A DNA stretch of 64,000 nt from Muscardinus avellanarius (lineage: Eukaryota; Chordata; Mammalia; Rodentia; Gliridae). Position numbers and translations under genes: made by a program. The stretch lies in contig OY726566.1 in the NCBI GenBank assembly GCA_963383645.1, forward strand, positions 96,067,321 through 96,131,320, given 5' to 3'. The notes beneath the pieces were generated by a model. It was not told the DNA's origin, searched no databases, and worked only from the letters and a program-made list of their open reading frames with translations. Each line of letters starts with the position of its first letter. The stretch's first letter is position 1. This document shows, piece after piece, positions 44,304 to 56,228 of the stretch.

Positions 44304-44995
44304 CTGACTTTTTTCCAGTTATTGTGGATTCAAGCTGCCATTTTGAAAATTGGGGCAATGTGAAAATTAAAAATTGAGAAGGTGGACATGTTCAAATTCT
44401 GGTTAAAAATCTAGGCTATTTATACCACAATTCTTACCTGTGTATCTGGAATTTCTGAAGACTTGCAGGATTTATACCATCATTAAGAGCTCTAACCTTT
44501 AATCCAAAGAGGATGCTGCTGGTTTCTGACCTATGGTTTGCACAGGTTGATCTAAAGTTACTGAGCTATCTGGTTCCTCATTTGTACTATTTAGTGAAAA
44601 GGTACACATTTACAAGAGTACCAGTGAGTTCAAGAGTACAAGCTATTATTGAGGGAGAACTTTCACCTCATTCGAAGTGAGTTTTAACTAGCTAGTTTGC
44701 TCAAAAGAAAACAATTGAGTCATTCATAAACATCACTAATAAAAAGCTGAGAGGAAAAGTGGAACACAGAAATTTGTGTATATAATGGGTGGGACTGGAA
44801 TTTATCCCTATGTTTCTTTTGTATATAGTACAATTCATTCTTTCATACCCACGATTCTAGAAGCTGCCTCTCTTTGTAGTCTATATCTCTTTATCTGTGG
44901 TTTACATGTAAACCCATCTTGGTACCCACTTCTGTTCATGCAGACTTACTTTAGTGCTCTCGTGGAGTCTCCATCCTATACTTTATCTAAAGTCT
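44304..44995. other. non-repetitive stretch
   Basis: No gene or repeat recognised. Confidence 0.5.
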
Positions 44996-45335
44996 AGCCA
45001 TCCCTAGTATCCATAGAGGATTACTTCCTGGATTCCTCATGGATATCAAAATCCACAGATGCTGAAGTCCCTTATATACATGGTATTTCCATATAACCTA
45101 TACAATCCTCCTATACTTTAAAATCATCTCTGGATTACTAGAGATATAATATCTAATAAAAGGAAATTCTACAAAAATTATCATCATACTGACTGTTTAG
45201 GGAATTATTAAAAGAAAAAAAATCTTTATATATTCAGTACAGATGTGATTTTAAAGGAAATTTTTTCCTTTCATGGTTTGAGTCCACTGATGTGGAATCC
45301 ACAGGTCCAAATGTCCCATTATACTTCACTCTACT
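44996..45335 (+). mobile_element. MER2-like Tigger-family DNA transposon
   Basis: 'atccctagtatccatagaggatta...tggatatcaaaatccacagatgctgaagtcccttatatacatgg', 'ataacctatacaatcctcctatactttaaaatcatctctggattact' and 'tgatgtggaatccacaggtcc' follow the MER2 element end to end. Non-coding, with decayed terminal inverted repeats. Confidence 0.78.
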
Positions 45336-45647
45336 GAAGTCCGCAGTTCCTTAGACAACTCTATATCAACTCAAATCTGGTTTTTTTGTATTTGTTTTAC
45401 TTTTCCCCCAGATTTTTTTCCTCAGGTTTATTTGCATATTATTTTCCATCTGAGGTTTGTCTTCAGTTATTTTGTTTTCATTGTTAATATTCTGCATTAT
45501 GTCTTTAATCCTCTCTCTTTGCTTCTGATAATTCAAAAATATATTTTTTCCAAGATTTTTACTTCTAGGTTCATAGAACCAGCTCTACTTCTTGAATGTT
45601 CATTGATCAATCAAATTCAAGATTTTTGAAATGAAAATCCATCGAAA

Positions 45648-45838
45648 GCCGGGCGTGGTGGTTCACGCTTGTAATCCCTGCGCTTGGGAGGCGGAGACAG
45701 GAGGATCAAGCAGGTTCGAAGCCAGCCATGCTGGCTTAAGAAACCCTTTTTCTAAATAAAAATATTAAAAAATAGGTGTCTGGGAGTGTAGCCTGGAGAT
45801 AGAAGGGTTTCCAGGAAACCCAGTACCACCAAAAAAAA
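45648..45838 (+). repeat. SINE, short subfamily (S2)
   Basis: 'gccgggcgtggtggttcacgcttgtaatccctgcgcttgggaggcgg', 'caggttcgaagccagccatgctggcttaag', 'gtctgggagtgtagcctggagatagaagggtttccagg', A tail. CpGs retained, so fairly young. Confidence 0.94.
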
Positions 45839-46086
45839 GAAGAAAAAATTCCGTTTAAGTTTTCTCCTTCAGATCTACTTATTTGTCAAGTCCCAACTTG
45901 AAATGATCCCATGTTCTGTGTGCACCTTAATATCTTTTTGCCCCTTCTCAGTGTATTTTCTTCCTTCACTGGGGACCCTAAAATTTTCACCTCTGAACTA
46001 AACTACTTGTGTCTAGGTCTGCGCCTCCCTTGAACTCTGTCACACCTACTGCAGAAGTCTTCCTTTTCTGTTGTGTTGTTAATTTT

Positions 46087-46262
46087 GGTGCTGAGGATTG
46101 AACCCTAGGGTATTACACTTCCAAGTTACATCTGAAACTTTATTTTCTTTTTCATTTTGAAGCAGAACCTCTATAAATTGCTGAGGCTGGCTTTGAACCT
46201 GTGATCTTCCTGTCTAGCCTTCCAAGTACTGGGATTTCATGTATGTGCCACCATGCCCACTT
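46087..46262 (-). repeat. old B1-dID-type SINE
   Basis: 'ggtgctgaggattgaaccctagggtatta', 'aattgctgaggctggctttgaacctgtgatcttcctgtctagccttccaagtactggg', 'tatgtgccaccatgccc'. Confidence 0.83.
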
Positions 46263-46713
46263 TGTTTATTGAAGTCAAATCCAGTATGATGTACTAAAAT
46301 GTCTTTATGGCTTCCCTGTCAATGCCTTTTTAAAGGTCAGTACTCAGCCTCCTTAGCATTGTTTGAAGATCTCTCACACTCGGCTACTCATATCTGAAGT
46401 TTTATTTGTTATTACTCCATTTTGAGTCCTTTTGCTCCAGCCATGGTGTGCCATTTGTGGATTCCACAATCGTGTGCAAATCTGTTTCTTAATATACATT
46501 GATGCTGCTGCCTCAAACACCTTGCAGCCCATTACCTAACATTTGTTGATGCTACAAATTTTAATTATCTACCTTTTACTAGTTCTTCTAACACACACTG
46601 CTATGTGGTGGTAGCTGCCTTTATTTCACACATTTCCATAGCATTCTAGACTAATTTTTTGGTTAATAACAATACTGAACATTATAGATTATCATTTCTT
46701 CATCATCATCCTC

Positions 46714-46762
46714 CTTTCTCCTCCTCCTCTTCCTCCTCCTCCTCCTCATTCTCTCTCTCTCT

Positions 46763-46839
<77 letters not shown>
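46714..46839. repeat. (CTC)n then (CT)n microsatellite
   Basis: CTC/TCC triplets to about 46,747, then CT dinucleotides from 46,750, broken only once or twice. Serine/leucine and Arg/Glu frames across it are artefacts. Confidence 0.97.
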
Positions 46840-46846
<7 letters not shown>

Positions 46847-47014
46847 TCCCCCATAACATCTATCTCCTTAATATATCTTTGGTTTTCTTTCTCCTCCAAT
46901 AACCAACACTGAGTCTGGCACAAAATAGAAACTGATAAAATGTCTTTAGAATGAATAAATCTATGGTTTACAAACATCTTGACCCTTTCCTAAAGCAGCA
47001 CAAAATAAATATCT

Positions 47015-47140
47015 CTGTATTAGAGGTTCCTTACTTATCAAATAGGGATTATCACAATAACTACCTATCAGATTTATGATTAGTAAATGAAACGTTGCAC
47101 ATGAATAGATTTTGAAACTATACAAAGCACTTCTTAAAAA
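47015..47140 (+). repeat. MIR relic
   Basis: 'cttacttatcaaatagggattatcacaataactacctatcagatttatgattagtaaatgaaacg' resembles the MIR 3' half (CTCATCTGTAAAATGGGGATAATAATAGTACCTACC...GGATTAAATGAG). Confidence 0.7.
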
Positions 47141-47178
47141 TGTTCTTCTTTAAAAACTATGCAAAGCACTTCTTAAAA
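47117..47178. repeat. tandem duplication, period about 37 bp
   Basis: aaactatacaaagcacttcttaaaa is followed by a near-identical copy with one change (aaactatgcaaagc...). The duplication starts in the MIR end. Confidence 0.85.
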
Positions 47179-48074
47179 TTTTTCAGAACTCAATTCTTGG
47201 TTCTAGTCCTTAGTCAATACCAGTGTGTTTACATTTCTCAAATATGTTTGAATTTCATAAAATTTGCATATCCTTGTTGACAGACCCAGCCAAGCTTTGG
47301 AATTATGGAAACATTAATAAAGACAGAAGGCACTTAGCTGAGTCATTACATTTGAGTCTAGCAATGCAAAGGAAAGCATGATACATTAATCTTCTGATAT
47401 TAATGCTCAAATAAGGATGTTACTTTATACATGGGAATATATAAGATGAATGTCTTTGCCATTAAATTAAGGAGTGTAAGGAGCTTTATAGAACTTCCTT
47501 TAGTACATTCATCTCTTTTTTTATTCAGACTACATATTTCTTAAAGTGGGAAATAAGAAAAAATACTGTATTTGAAAGCTTTCTCTGCAGTATGACTCAG
47601 TTTTCTGGCTATTGTTATTTCTATTCCTTTTGCTTATGGAGCCACTTAGGAGTTCACTGTAAAGTTTTCAGAAAGCTGTGCCCTCACCTCTGGATTTATT
47701 GCTTAAATAAATGGCAAAAGAGTTAAGCGGCTATCCTCCAACAGCTGCTACTTTGAGAAAATGACAAAACAGAACATACTGCCCCCTTTGGCCCCTTATT
47801 ATTGTGCTGCTGGTATCTTAAAGGTAAAATCTACTTCTTTATTGATTAAAGCAGGTTTCTATGTCCTCAAAGCTAAGGGATTGTACTTCTAAACATTAGA
47901 TTCTTCTCTATCTCCTCTACAACATGGAATTTGCCCATATTTTTCCTGTGGTGGAAGCTTTAGTGTCTCATTTCTAAGGGTCAGTCAACTCTGAAGTCCC
48001 TTTAGTATTTTAGGAAATAATTGAATTTGACTAAGAATAAATTTTCCTTGTTGTTGCTTTTCTGGTAAAAGGGA
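47179..48074. other. non-repetitive stretch
   Basis: No gene or repeat recognised. Confidence 0.5.
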
Positions 48075-48272
48075 AATGAATATATATGTATATGAATATG
48101 TATATGTATATATACAAAATATACATATATACTTAAATATCAATACATATATATATTTATGGCATCAAATTCAATATATATGTATATACATTTATATTAA
48201 TATATAAATTTATATATATATTTATATTTATATTAATATATATGCATATATATATTTATATTCATATATATG
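48075..48272. repeat. AT-rich low-complexity region
   Basis: Irregular runs of atatgtata, tatatttata and related units over about 200 bases; many short self-complementary stretches. Confidence 0.85.
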
Positions 48273-48708
48273 CATCAAGTTCAATTAAAGAGCCTTCCTC
48301 AAATGTGAAAATTTAGATTTTATAAAATGTTATAAGGGCATGTCTTGTTATTTGTCTATCAATCTGTGTACCTGTTTATCTGATATCTTAATTTTCAGTC
48401 AAGATACACAGCAGAAAATCTTTAGTTCTCCCTCTTTCTGAAACCTGAAACATGTATTAGAAGCCTCACTCAATAGGTCAGAGAGGACTGTTGATCAAAC
48501 TCTTCTCTAAACTAGTTCTCTTCCTCTGTCTTTCTCTTTACTCACAAGCTTTAAGTGACAAACACTGCAGCCAACACAATTATATCATTATCACTTCATA
48601 TGGATCTTTGAAAATTAAAAGAAATCTTAAAGAATTACTTCAAAAGGAACTTTTACAACAGTATTTACTATAGGAAAACCATACCCTACATTGAATGTCC
48701 CCATGTAC

Positions 48709-48860
48709 TAAGCCAAGCATGGGAAGAAGTGATGGGGATGGAATGGGGTGGGGATTGGGTAAGGGCTGATTGGGTGATGTGTGCTCATATGTCTACACAA
48801 GTCTTTTATCCTATTAAGATGTATGACTACAATAAACCAATAAAAAATTTAAAAGAGAAA
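48709..48860 (+). mobile_element. L1 3' UTR terminal fragment
   Basis: 'actaagccaagcatgggaagaag', G-run tract, 'gatgtgtgctcatatgtct', 'gatgtatgactacaataaaccaataaaaaatttaaaag'. Only the last 150 bases of L1. Confidence 0.87.
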
Positions 48861-49519
48861 TATAAAAACATTCCAGTTACATAAACTTATTCCTTTGCAG
48901 CCTTACTAACATTTTCTTATGAATGGAACGTATTCAAAAGCTAATTCCTAACCTAACATTGAAATAAATAAGTTTATCTGTAATTATTTGGGGATAAATA
49001 AAGCAGAGAAAAATGTAAAAAATGTCTTTATGTAAACAAAGCAAGGTTCAAGTGTCAGCCAGGAGCAGGATCTCGTCATCATTCTTCACTGTTCAGAGAT
49101 CAAACAAATATTTCCCCTTGACTCAATCAGAAATACTGAAATTGTATATAAGGAAACTCACTCACATACACATGATAGGGAGCTGCTTAGTGCAGTGTCC
49201 TCTTGCCATGTGGAGCAATCTGAGCATGTCTGAGCATGTCTGAGATGACTACATGTTCTCCCTAGGAAATCCTGCCAGTATTCTAGTCCCTCAGAGCACC
49301 AGAACCATCCGTGACATTCCTTTTGCTATCTCAACCTTGTAGAAACCTTCTTGAGGAAAGCATAGGAGACACTTCAGAACTGTTCGCAGACATATACACA
49401 GTGAATATTTATTATTTTCTCTCATCTGGACCCTTTCAAAAAGCTCAAGGTAGCAGTGTAGCTGTGTAGATAATTTAGGATCATAAAGAAATTCCAGCGT
49501 TTTGTCATCCCACCCTATT
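48861..49519. other. non-repetitive stretch
   Basis: Contains a small duplication (ctgagcatgt repeated near 49,209-49,230). No gene recognised. Confidence 0.5.
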
Positions 49520-49997
49520 ATTGTTCATAAACTGTTTGAAAATTTATTGACTTACAATATGCACTAAAAGAAGGCCACTGATGAGTTTTCACGAAATAGC
49601 ATGCTTGTAATTGTGACTCAGATCAAGAGATGGAATAGCATAAACTCCGCAAAGGTCTTGTATACCCTTCATGTACAAAGCCTTCCTGTACTCCACCTCC
49701 TGGGAGCTACCACTTTGACTAGTACATGGAGAAGTTTAGATTCTAAAAAGAAGAACTTGCCTGCTCAACTCACACGTGTTCAAATTAGCTTCATTGAGTT
49801 GTGATAAAGATATGAGCTATAATAACTTATTGAGAATACTACCCTTATTGAGGTGTAATACTGAGTATTATTACACAGTTTCTGAGTAATTGTAGTATTT
49901 ATTAGCGACACTACTACTTATTAAAAATAATAATTTTCTATCACTCTGAGCTACATTATAACATGAGACTATAATGAATCAATAAATATATATATTA

Positions 49998-50229
49998 GCC
50001 AGGCATGGTGGCACATGTTTGTAATCCTAGCATTTAGGAGGCTGAGACGGGAGGACTATGGTTTGCAGACAGCCTCAGCTACTTAGTGAGGCCCTCCACA
50101 ACTTAGTGAGACCCTGATTCAAAATAAAGAATAAAAAACAGGGCAGGGGGTGGATCTCGGAGGCTGAATGCCCTTGGGTTCCATCCCCAGACCTGCAAAA
50201 AAGATAAATAAATAAAAATAAATAAATAT
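49998..50229 (+). repeat. B1-dID SINE (S1 subfamily)
   Basis: 'gccaggcatggtggcacatgtttgtaatcc', 'cagcctcagctacttagtgaggccctccacaacttagtgag', 'caaaataaagaataaaaaacagggcaggggg', 'gggttccatccccag' and an A-rich tail. The flanks share aataaatatatat, a likely TSD in low-complexity sequence. Confidence 0.95.
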
Positions 50230-50283
50230 ATATTTAAAATCCTCTTTTTTGAGTAGAATGCTAGATTACATAAATTACATAAA

Positions 50284-50370
50284 ATAAAAGTCACCAATTC
50301 TATGCATACAGTTTTATAGATTTTAATAAAAGTCACCAATTCTATGCATACAGTTTTATGAATTTTAATA
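50284..50370. repeat. 42-bp tandem duplication
   Basis: 'agtcaccaattctatgcatacagttttat' occurs at 50,289 and again at 50,331, nearly identical. It lies inside the old L1 3' UTR. Confidence 0.92.
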
Positions 50371-51009
50371 AGCATACGCCTTTATGTAATTGACTCCTCA
50401 ATCGACATGCGGATCATTTCTGTCACCCCACAATACTCCCTGTCTCCATCTGCTGTCAACTCTCCCCCATAAACATAGACAATCACAATGCTGTTTGCTG
50501 TCATGATAGTTTTATTTTTCAGCATTTTTATGTATGTCAAATCATATAATTTGTAAATATTTGTATAATATCAACTTCTAATTAGCCTGATGTTCATGAG
50601 ATGATACATTATTACATATATGAGTTTTTTGTTCCTCTTTTAATTCCTGAGTAATATTTCATTGCAGATCAATATTATAGTTTGTTTACATACACTTTGG
50701 GCTTTTTGCCATAAATATTCATGCATAAGTCTTTCTATGGTCATGTGCTTATAGTGTTCTTATCATTTCTTTACCCTTGCATTTTGTTTAATTACATCTT
50801 TTAGGATTAGTTTTTAAGGATTTAACTTTAATTTAATCACTAATAGGTGATACTTAACAGTTTTATCTAGTATTCATTTCTGCTTGTTCAATCTGTCTTT
50901 TTTCCTCAATCTTCTTCTTCTTTTGGGATTTTTCTTATATTGAGTAAAGGCTTTAATTTTTCTTCATTATTTGTTATCAAATCTTTTTTTGTTTTGCTTT
51001 TAGCACATG

Positions 51010-51200
51010 CTTTAGAGCAGGCCCTGGAAAACATCTGGAATGGAAAGACTTTTAGCTTTGTGAGTCATACATATCATTTCAGCTTTGCTTTGTGGAAAAA
51101 GTAAATCATAGACAATACACAAGCAAATAGGCAGGACCAGAGTTGGCCCACAAGAGGCTAAATTTGACTTTGGGTTTAGATTGCCAAAACTTGCTCTATG
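51010..51200 (+). mobile_element. hAT-Charlie-type DNA transposon relic
   Basis: 'ggaatggaaagacttttagctttgtgagtcatacatatc', 'aaatcatagacaatacacaagcaaataggc', 'agagttggcccacaagaggctaaatttgac' resemble the hAT-type repeat reading AGGCTTTGCGGGCCATA...AGCCATAGACAATACGTAAAC...GATTTGGCCCGCGGGCC. Non-coding. Confidence 0.6.
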
Positions 51201-51759
51201 GTGTACAATTTGAATGTTAACTTTTCAACTTTTCATAATTTATACTCCAATATAATGTCACCTGCCATATAGTGAAAATCCTATGTATCATTATTAATTT
51301 ACCCTTTCTATCTTTTTACAATTGTAGTACTGCAGGTTGTTTCTATAGCTATGTCTTTAAAATTCAATGCTCTACAAAAAATTGAAATCTGTTATTATTT
51401 TTCTTTTTTGTATGCTTCATCTAGAATATTTCTAATGTCATGTTTTCATGTTGTATCATAGACACTATCTTGTTATTTAAATCTAATATGTTTTTAAATT
51501 TTTTTATATTTTCAATGCTATACTATCTATAGATTTTCAATTTGTATTTTTAATGGCTTCAATTATTTCTTCTCCGTGTATGCGTGATTTCCTTCATCTT
51601 TGTCAACATATTTACAGTTCTTTCTATGATAAACTCTTCATCTCCTTCATTATTAAGACAATTTCTCTTGATTGGCTTTTCCCTATATATGGTCCATTTT
51701 TCCATTTTTTTCCATTCCTGGTAATTTTAGGTGTTGAATCTTAGGAGTTTTATGTTGTT
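51201..51759. other. non-repetitive AT-rich stretch
   Basis: Nothing recognised. Confidence 0.5.
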
Positions 51760-51776
51760 GAATACTGAATAATTTT

Positions 51777-51965
51777 TTTTTTTGTGGTACTGGGGTTCCT
51801 GGAAGCCCTTCTATCTCCGGGCTACACTCCCAGACCTATTTTTACATTTTTATTTGGAAACAGGGTCTCCTAAGCCAGCTCGGGCGGCTGGCTTCGAACC
51901 TGCGCGATCCTCCTGTCTCTGCCTCCCAAGCGCGGGGATTACAAGCGTGTGCCACCACGCCCGGC
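51777..51965 (-). repeat. SINE, short subfamily (S2), very recent
   Basis: T tail, 'ggtactggggttcctggaagcccttctatctccgggctacactcccagacc', 'ggtctcctaagccagc', 'ggcttcgaacctgcgcgatcc', 'aagcgcggggattac', 'ccaccacgcccggc'. Nearly identical to the copy at 18,505. Perfect 17-bp TSD gaatactgaataatttt at 51760-51776 and 51966-51982. Confidence 0.97.
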
Positions 51966-51982
51966 GAATACTGAATAATTTT

Positions 51983-54900
51983 AAGATTTTTTTAACATTT
52001 GTTTTTGTCCACAGTTGTTGGTTAGCCAGGTGCATTTTTTTTTTTTTTTAGTGTTTCTCTCTAGGTTTATTTTGGTGGGCCCAGGGCAGCTTTCATTCTG
52101 AGACCAGTTTAGCCCCATTACTAGACAAATACTCACTTAAATTCTGGGAGTTGTTTGATCTATTGTTGTGCAATGTTTTTTTTTTTTTTTTAATTATACT
52201 ATGGTACCATCATTTACTCACGGCCAAATGGAAAACTGTGACACAGCTGTATTATTAGTACATTGCAAACACCTAGAAAAGAGGAACTCTTGGGAGCATT
52301 GTGTGTGGATACAGGGGATTTTCAACATGGAAACCATTCAAACATTCTGAAGTTATCTGGAATCATTTTAGAATTGAAACATGCAGCAAAATTAAAATGA
52401 CAGGAAAATACAATCTCTAGCAGAACTATGCAATTACCAAAACCACAATGAATTTGGTTTTCGTTTTACAGTTTCTTTCACAACTTGCATTTTAAAGTAA
52501 TTTCTCTCCAATATGAGAAGTGAATGTACTTTAAAATAGAAACACAACAAAAAAAAAACATACTGTTTTCTAGAAACCTATCCACTTGGAATACAGTATT
52601 CCCCCAAGTAAGAAATTTATAGTAAAAATCAGAATGTTTACTTCTGGAAAAGTACATCAGAAAAATCTCTGGAGTGGAATTCTTGACAAGTATTTCATTA
52701 GCCATTTTTAAAATTTCTGATTGCCTTTCTTTAACCATGTTATTGCTTAACAGCAAAAGATTGATTCTGTCCCAGCTAGGTTTCTTCCTCTGGAATATGA
52801 TAGTATCTCTGAAGTTTCGTAACATTTGTAATATTTTAAAGAGTAAAGATTTGACTATGGATCAGGCTGAAGATAAACAGTGACTAAATGTTCAAGAGTC
52901 AGCTCCTTGAGATTATAACTATGGTTACTGTTAAGACTATATTCATTAACATCTCTAAGATACTATCAGCCCTGAAAAATGGCTGCTGTTACACAACTCC
53001 AAAGAGTTACATATAGTGAATGAATGGCGTGAATATATATATTTATTATATATGAACATATATATGTATATATATACACATATAATTTGGGGGGAGTATT
53101 ATTGCAAATTTAAATGGAACAGCCACAAACAGGGTGACTATAAGTGAGCAGCTGAAATAACTAGAAAAACTAAAGCAGATGGGATTACACTACTATACCT
53201 AGAAAGAGCTGAACCTGTGTAGGTTTCTACGTACACAGACAAGCAAGGGTTAGGCACTTAAGCCTCTTGATGAAAATCCAGAGAAAGACCTTGGGCCTAC
53301 ATTTATAATTTTTACTATTAATAATAATGCAATGTTTTTTTTTATTCATTTGTCTTTCTATCCTGGAGATTTTCTCCTGAGGCAGAAAGCTAGATTAATT
53401 ATGGGATGACTTTGGGCATTATCCCTTTCTCTTCAACCATAAACTTTTCTACCTATTATACAATACCTAAAAACAATTGCCTCACCTATTTTAGAATCTC
53501 ACAACTAGTAAAAAGGTACTCATCAACGTTACCAACCTCATATTTTTGTCATGAATGGTTGCAAATTTTTATGGAGAAAATAACTCTGGCTTTATCTGTT
53601 GCTAGAGAGAACAGATTAGCTTAGAACAAGTTATATTATCATAGCCAGATATATGAAAATTCGTTGCATATATTTTTAAGGCTTCTCTGGCTTCTTTCCA
53701 TCTTATTTGAAAAGGAGGCCATGGAGGATTCTGAGTGTCTAAAAGGAAGACACAAAGTTCTAGGTTGCATAGTACCTCTCAGAAATGTTTTCTTAAGAGT
53801 TTAGTAACTAAGGGCTTTTATATGCTACCATATGGCAGCATCATCAATCTCTGACTATAGCAGCTTAGAGTTTGTTTATTCCCATGTTTACTTATGTAAG
53901 AGTTTTATAAGCATTCACATTGACTCCCGTTGCTCTTATTCATTTATTTCCTTTTCTTGTCATAATAATCTCACAGACTCATTCTGATTTTAGCCCCAAA
54001 CTATAAACCCTCCTGGCATTCTGTTTTCTATATCATGTAACTGTGACATTTTAGAATATGATGGGCCATTATTTTATTAAGAATAGCCACTATCAGCAGT
54101 TGACTGAAGACAGGGTACGAAGGTTTTAACTAGAGCTACTTGGAACCAACAGGATGCAGAAATAGTTTCAACATATTTTACAGTGACAAAGTCAAAATTA
54201 ATTTCACTATGAAAATTTTATATAGCCATATAATGATGTCATTGGCAATATCAATAGCCACATTTTATAAGCACATATCTATAATCCAAGGTAATGCCCA
54301 AACATATAACAATGTTATTTTCTAGAAAATATTGATAATTAATAAGGCTATAGAATAATTAATTCATAATTTTATTAGAAATGTCACATATGTTAAATTA
54401 TAAAGTATAATAAAATTTCAATGTAAGAAATCAGTTATTTTTCAATTAAGTGATTACTCAATTACCAAAGGCTACAGTGTAGTTTAATAGGCATTAGTAA
54501 GCAAAATAAACCAATATATCTCCATTGTCTTTTTTCCAACCTATTACATGTACAAAGTTTCTAACCAAAGATGTTTACTTACATCTAATTTTCTCTTGCT
54601 TAGCTTTAAATAAATTTCCTTTTTGTGCTTTTTAAGTGGAAAAGGAGCCATGCTTCACACAAAAAAGTGTTAATATGTTTATTATTTATTTTTTCAACTT
54701 GAGTAATAGTGTACTTAAAAATTTTTCATTGGAGTGAACATAAGTAGTAACAATATTCTGGTAGGCATTCAACTATTTAAAGCAGTCATCAATATTATAA
54801 AGGTAATTTAAAATAGATTTTCAGAAAAAGAGATAATGCCATCTGCAAAGGATTGTTTTGAACTATGATCAGGAAATCATCAACTCAAACCTTATAAAAT

Positions 54901-55061
54901 AGGGTCAGATATAGAAAATGTCAAATTCCAGTTATTCAGACATAAAATATTTTAATTACACACAGCTACATCCTTCAAGACATTTAGAAAATTATGTCAA
55001 AAAAGAGAATAAGAAGAGTAGATAACTAAAAATAAACCATTTTTAATAAAACTTGCTCGTT
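51983..55061. other. long non-repetitive stretch
   Basis: No recognised dispersed repeat or gene in 3 kb. It has T runs at 52,027 and 52,169 and an AT-rich patch at 53,033-53,085. The 115-codon minus frame at 52,478-52,825 has no recognised domain and is not called. Confidence 0.45.
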
Positions 55062-55228
55062 CTGGGCATGGTCGTGCATACTTTTAATCCCAGTACTTGA
55101 AAGGCTCACAGGTTTAGAGGCAGCATTCAGTAACTTAGTGAGACTTTGTCTCAAAATAAAAGTGAATAAAAGAACTGATACATAGCTCAGAGGCAGAATA
55201 ACTCTGGGTTTAATCCCCAGCAACACAA

Positions 55229-55267
<39 letters not shown>

Positions 55268-55268
55268 A
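55062..55268 (+). repeat. B1-dID-type SINE with (AAAT)n tail
   Basis: 'ctgggcatggtcgtgcatacttttaatcccagtacttg', 'cagtaacttagtgagactttgtctcaaaataaaagtgaataaa', ID half 'tacatagctcagaggcagaataactctgggtttaatccccag', then twelve or so aaat units (55,224-55,268). Confidence 0.88.
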
Positions 55269-55269
55269 T

Positions 55270-55452
55270 AGCTGGGCATGGTGGTGCACACTTGTAATCC
55301 CCGCACTTGGGAGGCAGAGACAGGAGGATCGCGCAGGTTCGAAGCCAGCCACGCTAGCTTAAGAGACGCTGTTTCCAAATTTTAAAAATATAGAAAAATA
55401 GGTGTCTAGGAGTGTAGCCCGGAGGTAGAAGGGTTTCCAACCCCAGTACCAC

Positions 55453-55455
<3 letters not shown>
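55270..55455 (+). repeat. SINE, short subfamily (S2), inserted at the tail of another SINE
   Basis: 'gctgggcatggtggtgcacacttgtaatccccgcacttgggagg', 'gcaggttcgaagccagccacgctagcttaagag', 'gtctaggagtgtagcccggaggtagaagggtttcc'. It starts exactly where the (AAAT)n tail of the previous SINE ends. Confidence 0.92.

Positions 55456-55502
<47 letters not shown>
55456..55502. repeat. (TA)n microsatellite at SINE 3' end
   Basis: 47 bases of uninterrupted TA directly after 'taccaccaa', in place of an A tail. Confidence 0.96.
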
Positions 55503-55506
<4 letters not shown>

Positions 55507-56016
55507 CACAAATTAATCAGTTAATTTAAGCTTACTGGCCGGAGCTTACTTACCAATGGACACGAAATGGAGCACGCTTTGGCTCAGCTAATCCACCATG
55601 TATGAATAAGAAAAAGTTCTATCTAGGATTTTTTTCTGAAGATGAAATAAGTCAGGTTTTAAGCACTCCATATAGGTTCTTTCTTAATTTAATGATCATA
55701 CAAAAACCGATTGTAAGTAATGTTATCATTTCTATTACACACACTTTGCGGAAGTCATAATTTTATCCGTGGCATAGGTTCATAGGATATGGGTAAAGGT
55801 ATATTGAGTTAACATATATATGAAAAAGATCATAGTATGTCAGAAGCAATAAAAGGTTATCTGTGAATATTATAGTGTTTTCACACTAGCTTATTCTTTT
55901 TTACCCTTTTCTGTGGTTCTCTTGTGATATGTCAGTTTAGCTTTTTTGTGTGTTTTCTTTTTGGTGAAAGTGATTCTTTTTGGTATAATTTACATATAAT
56001 AAAATGTTTTTTTGGG
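55503..56016. other. non-repetitive stretch
   Basis: Nothing recognised. Confidence 0.5.
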
Positions 56017-56228
56017 ACCAGGCATGGTGGCACAGGCTTGTAATACCAGCATTTGAGAGGATGAGACAGCAGGATCAAGGTTTTCGGTTCAAAGACAGCC
56101 TCAGCTACTTAGTGAGGCCCTTTGCAACTCAGTGAGACCATGTTTCAAAATAAAGAATAATTAATAAAACTGGGGGGATATCTCAGAAGTAGAATGCCCC
56201 TGGGTTCCATCCCCAGTATCACAAAAAA
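56017..56228 (+). repeat. B1-dID SINE (S1 subfamily)
   Basis: 'accaggcatggtggcacaggcttgtaataccagc', 'cagcctcagctacttagtgaggccctttgcaactcagtgagacc', 'tctcagaagtagaatgcccctgggttccatccccag', short A tail. Confidence 0.93.

Larger units (their letters stand above)
49520..50810 (-). mobile_element. ancient L1M 3' UTR, interrupted by a SINE
   Basis: Old antisense L1 3' UTR features: 'gactcagatcaagagatggaatag...ccttcctgtactccacctcctgggagctacc' (49,612-49,720), and, after the SINE, 'gtcaccccacaatactccc', 'tttttatgtatgtcaaatcatataatttgt' and 'atattcatgcataagtctttctatggtcatgtgctt'. It may be two adjacent fragments. Confidence 0.6.

Noticed and set aside
43126..44358. Frames coding poly-Lys/Glu, poly-Ser/Phe and poly-Pro
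   Set aside because: They are translations of GAA, GAG and GGA polypurine tracts.
46659..46977. Ser/Leu-rich and Arg/Glu-rich frames on both strands
   Set aside because: They are translations of a CT/CTC microsatellite.
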